DNA from: CATQHL01 sp965242895
GTDB lineage: Bacteria; Actinomycetota; Acidimicrobiia; Acidimicrobiales; CATQHL01
Direction: 5' to 3'
NCBI GenBank assembly: GCA_965242895.1
Contig: OZ251507.1
Coordinates: forward strand, 186,001 to 250,000
DNA: 64,000 nucleotides
How positions within the stretch are numbered: position 1 is the first letter of the stretch; each line of letters opens with the position of its first letter. The translations under genes were made by a program, and so were the position numbers. Under the pieces are notes generated by a model that made no database searches, had not been told where the DNA came from, and was given only the letters and a program-made list of their open reading frames with translations. This document shows positions 33,878 to 42,628 of this stretch, in pieces.

Positions 33878-34770
33878 GCTCGCTCCACCTGCGGAGTGCC
33901 TAGCAGTCCGTGCGGGCGCCAGAGCAGCACCAGCACCATCAGCAGGTAAGGCATCACCACCTCGAAGTTGGAGCCCAGCCAAGAGACGTCGTCGAGGTAG
34001 CCCTGCGTCATTATCTCGGCCAAGCCAACCAGAATGCCTCCGAGCACGGCGCCGCTCGTGGAGTCCAGCCCCCCCAGGATCATGGCCGGAAAGGCGGCCA
34101 GGGCGATGAACCCTATGTTCACTGAGAGGGCTGACCCGCCTCGGCTCGTGAGCATCACGCCAGCCACGGGAGCCACCGCGGCTGCTATCGCCCAGGAGAC
34201 GGAGAAGGAGCGACCGACCGATACGCCCTGAGCAGCGGCTGCTTCCTGATCGAGGGCGGCGACCCGCATCCCCAGGCCGGTGCGCGTGAGGCCGAAAAAC
34301 AGGAAGAACGCCACCAGAAGCACCCCAGCCGAGCCGATCGTCCAGAAGTCGACGTGCCGCAGGACGACTCCTCCGACGACGCTGCGCCCGCTCTCCCAGG
34401 GCGCAGGCAGGATCAGACCGGGGGCTGTCCACACCGACCGGACCACCTGCTCGATGACCAGCAGGAGACCGAGGGTCACCAGCACCACGGCGAAAGCCGG
34501 TTTTCCAACTGTGCGGCGCATCACGACGCGTTCCAGAAAAGCCCCGACCGCCGCCATGGAGCAAGTCGCAAGCAGGAGCGCCAGCCAGAAGTTCAACTCC
34601 CAGTCCACGCTGTACTGGTAGACGAGGAACGTGCCCAGAGTTACGAACCCCCCCTGGGCGAAATTGAAAGCGCCCGTGGCCTTGTAGACCACCACGAACC
34701 CCAGGGCGACGAGGGCGTAGATGCTGCCGAGGGCGACTCCGGAGACCAGCAGCTGCAGGAACTTATCCAT
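33874..34770 (-). CDS. Branched-chain amino acid-type ABC permease (LivH-like)
   Basis: This 298-residue membrane protein matches LivH: VSGVALGSIYALVALGFVVV followed by ATGAFNFAQGGFVTLG, then RTGLGMRVAALDQEAAAAQG and FPAMILGGLDSTSGAVLGGI. It pairs with LivM to form the channel. It lies 12 nt after the fused ATPase gene and overlaps the LivM start by 4 nt. Confidence 0.92.
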   Translation of the reverse strand: MDKFLQLLVSGVALGSIYALVALGFVVVYKATGAFNFAQGGFVTLGTFLVYQYSVDWELNFWLALLLATCSMAAVGAFLERVVMRRTVGKPAFAVVLVTLGLLLVIEQVVRSVWTAPGLILPAPWESGRSVVGGVVLRHVDFWTIGSAGVLLVAFFLFFGLTRTGLGMRVAALDQEAAAAQGVSVGRSFSVSWAIAAAVAPVAGVMLTSRGGSALSVNIGFIALAAFPAMILGGLDSTSGAVLGGILVGLAEIMTQGYLDDVSWLGSNFEVVMPYLLMVLVLLWRPHGLLGTPQVERA

Positions 34771-34782
34771 CGGTCTGCTCGC

Positions 34783-36495
34783 CTAGCTCGGCTGGGTCGG
34801 CTGGGTCGGCTGGGCTGTGACGCGGGCTGCAGCGTCGCCCGCAGCGCCCAGGTAGGCCTCTACGACTGCGGGATGGACGGCCACCTCCTCGGGCGTGCCC
34901 GAGGCGATCACGGCGCCGAAGTTCATGGCTGCGACGCGGTCGGCTGTCCTCATGACCAAACTCAGGTGGTGCTCCACTAAGAGGATGGTCAGACCCATCT
35001 CTGTCCTGATCCTGCCCAGGAGTTCCGCTGCGTGCTCGCTCTCCTCCCCTGTCATCCCCGCCACGGGTTCGTCTAGGAGCAGCAGGCGAGGCTCCGCTGC
35101 CAGGGCCCGTCCGATCTCGATGCGCTTCTGCACCCCGTACGGGAGAAGACCCACCGGACGCCCCACGTACGGGTGGAGGTCGAGGAGTTCCACCAACTCG
35201 GCGCAGTGCCGGCGGTTCACCAACTCCTCCCGCCGCGCCCGTCCGAACCAGACGGAGCCAGCCAGGAAACCAGACTTCATGCGGACGTGGCGGCCAAGCA
35301 TGAGGTTCTCCATCACGTCGAGGGTTTCGAACAGACCCAGATTCTGGAAGGTGCGGGCCACGCCGGAGGCGGCGATGCGGAAGGGGCGCAAGCCGATCAG
35401 GCTGCTGCCCTCGAGGTGAATTGCGCCCTGCTGAGGCCGGTAGACGCCGCTGATGCAGTTGAAGACCGACGTCTTGCCGGCGCCGTTGGGCCCGATGAGC
35501 GCCAGCAGTTCACCCTTGCGAACTTTGAAGGACACCTCCGAGAGGGCGAGCACACCGGCAAAGGAGAGGCTGACGCCCTCGATCTCCAGCAGCGGAGGAG
35601 CGTCGGATTGAGGAGGGGCGGGCAGCGCACTCGGCGCGGGCGCGGCAACGGCCTGCTTCTCGGGGGCAGCCGGCGCACTCGGCGCGGGGGCAGGCGGCGC
35701 GGCGCTAGCTGGAGCGCCGGTCGGCTCTCCATCCGAACCCTCTTCCCCCGACGTCCGACCCAGGTACAAGTCCCTGACTTCGGGGGCGTCCCGCAGTTCG
35801 GCGACCGGCCCGTGGAGGAGCAGCCGCCCGTTCTGCAGCACGTAGGCGTAGTCAGCCGTGGAAAGCGCCATGGCTGCGTTCTGCTCCACCAACAGCACCG
35901 AGGTTCCGGAGCGGTTGAGGTTGACGACGATCTCGGCGATCCTCTCCACGATTCGAGGAGCCAGACCCAGAGAAGGTTCGTCCATCAGCAACAGCTTCGG
36001 CGAACTCATCAGCGCCCTAGCGATGGCCAGCATCTGCTGTTCGCCGCCCGACAAGTAGCCTGCTCGGGCGTTGAGCCGCTCGGCCAACACCGGGAACGTC
36101 TCGAGTATTTCCGCCTTGACCGCCTCGGTTTGCTGCCGATTCTGCACTGTGACTGCTCCGGCGTCCAGGTTTTCCTCCACGCTCAGTTCGGCGAAGATGC
36201 GCCGTCCCTCCATGACCTGCGCCAAGCCTCGGCGCACCAACTTCGCCGGCGACGTCCGATCAACGAGGTCGCCTTCGAGTCGTATTTCGCCCTGCGTGAT
36301 GCGCCCCCCGTGAAAAGGCAGCAGACCGCCGAGGGCGCGCAGGAAGGTCGTCTTTCCTGCCCCGTTAGACCCGAGCAGGGCGACGACGCCCCCCACAGGA
36401 ACCTGTATAGAGACGTCCATCAGGGCGGGAGGCGCCAACCCGTATCGAACGCTCAGCCCGCGCACGTCCAGATGCGGGTCGTTGGGCATTCGCAA
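34783..36495 (-). CDS. Fused LivF-LivG ABC ATPase
   Basis: This 570-residue protein carries two ATPase domains normally encoded by separate genes. The first (residues about 5-240) is LivF-like: GSNGAGKTT, LSGGEQQMLAIARAL, LLLMDEPSLGL. An Ala/Pro-rich linker (about 245-300) follows. The second is LivG-like: IGPNGAGKTS, the relaxed signature LPYGVQKRIEIGRAL and LLLLDEPVAGM with HHLSLVM. It powers the LivHM channel as a pre-assembled heterodimer. It is the first gene of the operon; the 131-nt gap to the divergent lhr-like gene holds G-rich repeats and presumably both promoters. Confidence 0.93.
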   Translation of the reverse strand: MRMPNDPHLDVRGLSVRYGLAPPALMDVSIQVPVGGVVALLGSNGAGKTTFLRALGGLLPFHGGRITQGEIRLEGDLVDRTSPAKLVRRGLAQVMEGRRIFAELSVEENLDAGAVTVQNRQQTEAVKAEILETFPVLAERLNARAGYLSGGEQQMLAIARALMSSPKLLLMDEPSLGLAPRIVERIAEIVVNLNRSGTSVLLVEQNAAMALSTADYAYVLQNGRLLLHGPVAELRDAPEVRDLYLGRTSGEEGSDGEPTGAPASAAPPAPAPSAPAAPEKQAVAAPAPSALPAPPQSDAPPLLEIEGVSLSFAGVLALSEVSFKVRKGELLALIGPNGAGKTSVFNCISGVYRPQQGAIHLEGSSLIGLRPFRIAASGVARTFQNLGLFETLDVMENLMLGRHVRMKSGFLAGSVWFGRARREELVNRRHCAELVELLDLHPYVGRPVGLLPYGVQKRIEIGRALAAEPRLLLLDEPVAGMTGEESEHAAELLGRIRTEMGLTILLVEHHLSLVMRTADRVAAMNFGAVIASGTPEEVAVHPAVVEAYLGAAGDAAARVTAQPTQPTQPS

Positions 36496-36626
36496 AGGAT
36501 AATTCCCGAAACCCTGCGGGGCGGACAGGAAACGAGCGGGGGAGGCAGACAGGGGGCAGACAGGGGAGGCGGGCGGGAGGGCAGGCAGCCTAGGGAGCTA
36601 GGGGGCGGCAACTACAGTCGTAGCCG

Positions 36627-39600
36627 ATGAACGACGCCCACTCCGCTGCCCGAGGGCAACCGGAAAACTCCGTCCGCGAAGACACGGGAGACCAGGAAAA
36701 CCCACCGGAAAGCTCCGTCCTAGCGGGCTTCCACCCCGCTGTGCGGAGCTGGTTCGAACGCCGTTTCCCGGGCGGCCCTACGCCAGCCCAGGCGGGAGCC
36801 TGGCCAGCCCTAGCCGGCGGGCGGCATGTCCTCGTGAGCGCACCTACGGGCTCGGGGAAGACGCTGGCCGCCTTCCTGCGCTCCATCGATGAACTCTGGC
36901 AGCTGCACCAGCGAGGCGGCGTGCCCGACGAAACCCTGGTCGTCTACGTCTCTCCCCTGAAAGCGCTGGCCGCCGACATCAGCGAGAACCTCACCGCTCC
37001 GCTGAAGGAGATCGCCGAGGCGGGGCGCTCCCTCGGCTTCGAGCCGCCCGACTTGCGCGTGGCCGTCCGCTCCGGCGACACCGCTCCTTCGGAGAGGGCG
37101 GCGATGCTGCGCCGAGCGCCGCACTTTCTGATCACCACCCCAGAGTCGCTCTACCTGCTGCTGACCGCCGAACGCAGCCGCGAGATGCTCCGCAGCCCCC
37201 GATGGGTGATCGTCGACGAAATCCACGCGGTCGCCCGCGACAAACGAGGCTCGCACCTGTCGCTGAGCCTGGAGCGGCTGGCGCACGTCTGCCGCACGCG
37301 TCCTAAGCGCATAGGACTCTCCGCCACGCAGCGCCCGCTCTCCACGCTGGCGAGGCTGCTGGTAGGCAGCACGGAAGGCGGCGGCGACTGCAGCGTCGTG
37401 GACGTCGGTCACCGCCGCAAGTTGGACTTGGCGCTGGAACTGCCCCCCAGCGAACTCGAAGCGGTCGCCCCCGCCGAGCAGATGGCAGAGATATTGGACT
37501 CGATCACCGAGTTGATCCAGGCTCACCGGACGACGCTGGTGTTCGTCAACACCCGCCGTGAAGCAGAACGAACCGCCCACATGCTCGGCGAGCGTCTGGG
37601 CGAAGGAGAGGTCGCCGCCCACCACGGCTCCCTCTCCAAGGATCGCAGGCTGAGGGTGGAAAGCCTGCTGCGGGCTGGCGAACTGCGCGCCCTGGTGGCC
37701 ACGGCGTCGCTGGAACTGGGCATCGACATAGGGCCGGTCGACTTGGTGTGTCAGATCGGAAGCCCGCGCAGCATGAACGTGTTCCTTCAGAGGGTGGGAC
37801 GCTCCGGCCACTCGGTGGGGGCAGTGCCCAAGGGCCGCATCTTTCCGACCACCCGCGACCAACTCGTGGAGTGCGCTGCGCTGCTGGCGGGCGTGCGGGC
37901 CGGTCGCCTAGACGCCGTTGCGCCGCCCGTCGCTCCGCTCGACATCCTCATCCAGCAGATCACAGCGGAGTGCGCCGCCGAGCGTTGGCAGGTGGATGCT
38001 CTCTACGAGTTAGTGCGCCGCGCCGCCCCTTACGCAGACCTCTCCCGAGCCGTCTTCGACGAGGCGCTGGAGTTCGTGAACTCGGGCGTGCTGAGCGGAA
38101 ACGGACGACGGGGGGCATACGTGCACCTCGACGCAGAGGCGGGAGAAGCGCACGGACGCCGCGGCGCCCGTCTGGCCGCCCTGACCTCGGGAGGCGCCAT
38201 CGGGGACGCCGCCGACTACAGGGTTCTGCTCGACCCCGACGACACGCTCATCGGAACGGTGAACGAAGACTGGGCTATCGAGTCGATGGCGGGCGACATC
38301 TTTCTGCTGGGCTCGCACTCCTGGCGGATCAGGCGCATCGAGTCCGGCGTGGTGAGGGTGGTCGACGCTGCGGGCGCTCCGCCCACGCTGCCGTTCTGGC
38401 TGGGCGAGGCGCCGGCGCGCACCGCTGAGTTGAGCCGTGAGGTGAGCGACCTGCGGGCAGAGGTGCTGCGCCGCCTCTCCGAGAGCGCAGAGGCGGCGCA
38501 CGAGGGGACGACAGGCGCAAACGGCACGGGCAGCGGCACAGACGGCGCAAACGACACAAGCACCGCACCCGACGGCGCAGAGGCGGCGCGGGCGGCGGTG
38601 GCTGAGAGTTGCGGTGTCTCCCCGGAAGCGGCCGAGGCCGTGGTGGACTACTTGGCGGCGTCCCGGGCCATCCTAGGCACACTCCCCACGCAGGAACGCC
38701 TGGTGGTGGAGCGTTTCTTCGACGACACCGGCGGCATGCAGCTGATCGTCCACAGCCCGTGGGGAGGTCGACTCAACCGCGGCCTGGGTCTGGCTCTGCG
38801 CAAGCGCTTCTGCCGCACGTTCGACTTCGAGCTGCAGGCCGCCGCCAACGACGACGCCGTTGCGCTATCCCTGGGGCCGCAGCACAGCTTTCCGCTGGAG
38901 AGCGTCATGCGAATGCTCGCACCGGAGACGGTCGAGGACACCTTGACGCAAGCCATCCTGCCGACTCCCATGTTCTCGGTGCGCTGGCGCTGGAACCTCA
39001 ACCGAGCGCTCGTCGTGCTGCGCTTCAAACGGGGACGGCGCAACCCTCCGCCCATTCAGCGCATGGAGGCCGACGACATGATGGCGTCCGTCTTCCCCGC
39101 CCTCGCCGCCTGCGGCGAAAACCTTGCCGGCCCCATCCCGATACCCGACCACCTGCTGGTGCGTCAGACCGTCGCCGACGCCCTGACCGAAGCTGCCGAC
39201 GTCGACGGGCTGAAGGCGCTGCTGGAAGACCTGCGATCCGGAAAAGTTCAGGTGGAAGTGCGCGACACCCCCGAGCCCTCTCCCCTATCCCACGAAATCC
39301 TGAACGGGCGTCCGTTCACCTTCCTCGACGACGCTCCGCTGGAGGAGAGGCGCAGCCGCGCCGTGCGGACTCCCCGCGGCCTGCCCGTGGACTTAACCCA
39401 GATCGGCTCACTGAGTCCGGATGCGGTGGAGCGGGTGCGGGCCGAAGCAGCGCCAGACGTACGCGACCCCGACGAACTGCACGATCTGCTGTCTTCTCTG
39501 GTGATCTGCCGCCCTCAGGCGGAGTGGCAGGAATACTTCGACCGGCTTCAGAACGCCGGTCGCGCCGACCTAGTGCGGGATCACTGGTGCACGGCAGCCA

Positions 39601-41222
39601 ATCGGTCAGGCGTGAGGCGGCTGCTGACCGGTGCCGACCCCAAAGGCAAGAGTGAAGTTAAAGTTAAGATTGAAGTTGAGGGTAGGGACGCTGACGGGGA
39701 CGCCGACCTGATCAGGGAGGCTGTGCGAGGCCGCTTGGAGATCACCGGGCCGGTGACGGCGACCGGTCTCGCCGCCTCCACTTCCCTAGCGGAGTCACAG
39801 ATTCGGAGCGCCCTCGGCGCACTGGAAGCGGAAGGGTTTGCGATCTCCGGTCGATTCGAAGTTCAGGGAGAGGAGGGGGATGACAGACAGCAGGCGGGCG
39901 GCGGTGAGACGAGCAGCGGCAGGCTGAAGAACAAGATCGACGGAACCCAGACAGACTCCGCAGGCGCACAGAGCGAAGCCGACCTGCCCGACCTGCAGTG
40001 GTGCAGCAGACGCCTGCTCACCCGCATACACGTCTACTCCCTGAAGCGGAGGCGGGCGGGCGTCCAGCCCAGCAGCGCAGCAGACTTCATGCGCTTCCTC
40101 CTGCGCTGGCAGCACGCAACCCCAGAGACTCGAGTGCGCGGGCGGGCCGGTCTGCGGGCGGTAGCGTCGCAACTCCAGGGTTACGAAACCGCTGCAGGGG
40201 CATGGGAAAAGCACGTGCTGACCAGCCGCATCAGCGCCTATCGACCACTCTGGCTGGACGAACTCTGCCTGTCAGGCGAACTTCTCTGGGGACGGCTGAG
40301 CATCCGCAGCAACGACGACACACAGCGCGGCGCAGCGGCGTCCCGCTCCACGCCCATCACCTTGGCGATGCGCGCCGACGCCGGCTGGCTCATGGCCGCC
40401 GCACGCGGGGAAGGCACGCCCTCGCTGCCGGAAACCGGCGCCGCAGCCGAAATCCTGGAGGCGCTAGAGCGCCGCGGCGCCCGCTTCGGCTCGGAACTGG
40501 CCACAGACTGCCGAAGGCTGCCAGCAGACATCGCCGCAGGTCTCACCGAGGGGGTCGCCCGCGGACTGCTCACCGCCGACGGTTTCGGGGCGCTGCGTTC
40601 GCTGTTCGGAGCACGGGCACGCGCCAGACGGAGCACGCATCTCGGCGGACGGCGGGGCGCCGGTCTGCGACGCGGCAGCTCCTCTGCGACCGGCCCTGTG
40701 GGGCGCTGGTCTCTCCTGACACTGCCCGAAGATGACTACGAGCCGGATGCCCTAGCCGAAGCGGTGGCCGAGCAGTTGCTCGCCCGCTGGGGCGTGGTTT
40801 TCCGTGACCTGATGCGGGTGGAATCGCTGACGCTTCCCTGGCGCGACATCCTCTGGGCGCTTCGGCGGCTGGAAGCCCGCGGGCTGGTGCGGGGAGGGCT
40901 CTTCGTGAGCGGCTTCTCGGGGGAGCAGTACGCCTTGCCCGCAGCGGCCGACGACCTGCGCCGGGTACGCGGGCTAAAGCGCAGCGGGGAGCGTGTGAGC
41001 GTCTACGCCACCGATCCGCTGAACCTCACCGGAATCCTCACACCCGGTCCGCGAGTCCCAGCAGCAGGGGTCGCACGCATCACGTTCGTCGACGGAGTCC
41101 CTGAGGCTTCAGCGGATGCCGCCGCTCAGTTCGGCGGAGCGGAAGGGTTTCGGGAGGAGCAGAAGCGAGGCGGGGCGGTCGAGGGCGAAGACGTGATCGA
41201 AGCCGAGCTAGCCGCCCGATGA
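36627..41222 (+). CDS. lhr: Lhr-like large ATP-dependent DNA helicase
   Basis: This 1531-residue SF2 helicase has Walker A APTGSGKTLAAF near residue 71, VIVDEIHAVARDKRG near 195, SATQRPL, and QRVGRSGHS in motif VI. The long C-terminal extension holds winged-helix and Lhr-specific domains, as in bacterial Lhr (about 1500 residues). Lhr translocates 3'-5' and takes part in DNA repair. Low-complexity inserts rich in Gly/Asp/Thr lie near residues 630-655, 1010-1030 and 1085-1115; they look like the minisatellite linkers elsewhere in the window. The stop overlaps the kinase start as ATGA. Confidence 0.93.
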   Translation: MNDAHSAARGQPENSVREDTGDQENPPESSVLAGFHPAVRSWFERRFPGGPTPAQAGAWPALAGGRHVLVSAPTGSGKTLAAFLRSIDELWQLHQRGGVPDETLVVYVSPLKALAADISENLTAPLKEIAEAGRSLGFEPPDLRVAVRSGDTAPSERAAMLRRAPHFLITTPESLYLLLTAERSREMLRSPRWVIVDEIHAVARDKRGSHLSLSLERLAHVCRTRPKRIGLSATQRPLSTLARLLVGSTEGGGDCSVVDVGHRRKLDLALELPPSELEAVAPAEQMAEILDSITELIQAHRTTLVFVNTRREAERTAHMLGERLGEGEVAAHHGSLSKDRRLRVESLLRAGELRALVATASLELGIDIGPVDLVCQIGSPRSMNVFLQRVGRSGHSVGAVPKGRIFPTTRDQLVECAALLAGVRAGRLDAVAPPVAPLDILIQQITAECAAERWQVDALYELVRRAAPYADLSRAVFDEALEFVNSGVLSGNGRRGAYVHLDAEAGEAHGRRGARLAALTSGGAIGDAADYRVLLDPDDTLIGTVNEDWAIESMAGDIFLLGSHSWRIRRIESGVVRVVDAAGAPPTLPFWLGEAPARTAELSREVSDLRAEVLRRLSESAEAAHEGTTGANGTGSGTDGANDTSTAPDGAEAARAAVAESCGVSPEAAEAVVDYLAASRAILGTLPTQERLVVERFFDDTGGMQLIVHSPWGGRLNRGLGLALRKRFCRTFDFELQAAANDDAVALSLGPQHSFPLESVMRMLAPETVEDTLTQAILPTPMFSVRWRWNLNRALVVLRFKRGRRNPPPIQRMEADDMMASVFPALAACGENLAGPIPIPDHLLVRQTVADALTEAADVDGLKALLEDLRSGKVQVEVRDTPEPSPLSHEILNGRPFTFLDDAPLEERRSRAVRTPRGLPVDLTQIGSLSPDAVERVRAEAAPDVRDPDELHDLLSSLVICRPQAEWQEYFDRLQNAGRADLVRDHWCTAANRSGVRRLLTGADPKGKSEVKVKIEVEGRDADGDADLIREAVRGRLEITGPVTATGLAASTSLAESQIRSALGALEAEGFAISGRFEVQGEEGDDRQQAGGGETSSGRLKNKIDGTQTDSAGAQSEADLPDLQWCSRRLLTRIHVYSLKRRRAGVQPSSAADFMRFLLRWQHATPETRVRGRAGLRAVASQLQGYETAAGAWEKHVLTSRISAYRPLWLDELCLSGELLWGRLSIRSNDDTQRGAAASRSTPITLAMRADAGWLMAAARGEGTPSLPETGAAAEILEALERRGARFGSELATDCRRLPADIAAGLTEGVARGLLTADGFGALRSLFGARARARRSTHLGGRRGAGLRRGSSSATGPVGRWSLLTLPEDDYEPDALAEAVAEQLLARWGVVFRDLMRVESLTLPWRDILWALRRLEARGLVRGGLFVSGFSGEQYALPAAADDLRRVRGLKRSGERVSVYATDPLNLTGILTPGPRVPAAGVARITFVDGVPEASADAAAQFGGAEGFREEQKRGGAVEGEDVIEAELAAR

Positions 41223-42625
41223 GCACGGCAAGCCCAGCCAGCCCGACGAGCCCGCCTCGGCGGGGGGTGACCGTGGGCATCGACATAGGCACTACCTCTG
41301 TCAAGTCGGTGGCGGCCGATGAGAACGGGCGTGTCCTGGCACGACGCCGACGCCCGCACGAGTTGCGTTCACCCTCGCCCGGGACGGCAGAGCACGACGC
41401 CGCCGACGCCTGGCACGCCGGAGTCGGCGAAGTCTGGGAAGCCGTCCTGTCCGACTTGGACGGACGCGCAGAGGTTCAGGGAGCCTGCGTCTCCTCCCTG
41501 CTGCCGTCGCTGACCGCTGTGGACGCAGACGGCAGGCCGCTCGGAGAAGGACTGATCTACGGCGACTCGCGGGGAGAAGCAAGCGAAGGGACGCCCATCA
41601 GCAACGGCGAACAGGCCGGCTTTCTGCGCTGGCTGGCTCGTGAGTATCCCGACGCCCGCGGCTACTGGCCTGCCACCACGGTCGCCAACTTCACCCTGGC
41701 GGGGGTGGCGGCGCTGGACGAGATCAGCGCCCTGGCAGCCTCGCCGCTGCTGGGAGCCGACGGCTGGGATGCAGCACTCTGCGCCCAAGCGGGCGCCTCC
41801 CCTGAACAACTGCCCGCCCTGGCACGGGGCTGGTCAGCAGTCGGCGAAGCGGCGGGCGCCCCCCTGTGCGGGGGGATCATCGACGGGTTGGCGGAGTTGG
41901 CGGTTTCGGGCGCCGCAGAGGCGGGGGACGTCCTAGTGACCCTGGGAGGGGCACTCGTCTGCTGGGTGGTCAGCGAACGCCCAGAAGAGGTTCCCGGTCT
42001 CTGGTCGATGCCTCACATAGCACCTGACCGCTTCCTCCTCGGCGGGCCGTCGAGCGCTGGAGGGGTGTTCCTGGATCGAGTGCGCTTCTTGCTGGACGGG
42101 AACGCACGTGCGAGCGAAGACGAGCAGGAGTTAAGCGAAGCCGCCTGCGGCGACCTGCCCGTCTGGGTGCCTTCGGTGCGCCCCGAACGCATCGCAGCCG
42201 CTGGCAGAGCCAAGACGGCGTCGGTTCACGGACTCGACCGCAACCACGGAAGGAAGCACCTGTTTCGAGCCGCTTATGAGGCTTCAGGGTTCATGGTGCG
42301 CCGCATCGTCGAGGCGTCGGGGGTGGAAGCTAGGCGCATCGTCGCGGGAGGCGGCGGGGCGGCTTGCGGCCCGTGGCTGGCAGCCCTGGCGGACTGCACC
42401 GGTCTTCCGGTCGAGGCAGCCGCCGTAACGGAGGGGGCTGCGCTGGGAGCCGCCTTCGCCGCCCGCATCACCGCAGGACTGGAAGACGACCTAGCCGACG
42501 CAGCCCGCTGGGCGCGCCTCGGAGCGCCCCGTAATCCGAACCCCGCAGCCGCAGAGTCGGTAGAAAGCCGCTACCGCCGATTCGAGAAACTGCTGGAAGA
42601 CAGCCGGCAAGAAACTTCTCTCTGA
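41219..42625 (+). CDS. FGGY-family carbohydrate kinase
   Basis: This 468-residue protein has the ATPase-fold phosphate-1 motif VTVGIDIGTTSVKSVAADENG, phosphate-2-like VLVTLGGALVCWVV and the adenosine motif RRIVAGGGGAACGPWLAALA. It belongs to the xylulokinase/glycerol kinase group; the sugar cannot be assigned. It is translationally coupled to the Lhr gene and 3 nt upstream of the PLD-helicase gene. A Ser/Pro-rich segment precedes the fold. Confidence 0.88.
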   Translation: MSTASPASPTSPPRRGVTVGIDIGTTSVKSVAADENGRVLARRRRPHELRSPSPGTAEHDAADAWHAGVGEVWEAVLSDLDGRAEVQGACVSSLLPSLTAVDADGRPLGEGLIYGDSRGEASEGTPISNGEQAGFLRWLAREYPDARGYWPATTVANFTLAGVAALDEISALAASPLLGADGWDAALCAQAGASPEQLPALARGWSAVGEAAGAPLCGGIIDGLAELAVSGAAEAGDVLVTLGGALVCWVVSERPEEVPGLWSMPHIAPDRFLLGGPSSAGGVFLDRVRFLLDGNARASEDEQELSEAACGDLPVWVPSVRPERIAAAGRAKTASVHGLDRNHGRKHLFRAAYEASGFMVRRIVEASGVEARRIVAGGGGAACGPWLAALADCTGLPVEAAAVTEGAALGAAFAARITAGLEDDLADAARWARLGAPRNPNPAAAESVESRYRRFEKLLEDSRQETSL

Positions 42626-42628
42626 TCG

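Noticed and set aside
36496..36626. G-rich repeats between the Liv operon and Lhr as an RNA gene or riboswitch
   Set aside because: Sequence is a simple AGGCAGACAGGGG-type repeat without a convincing fold; more likely another junction minisatellite with divergent promoters.
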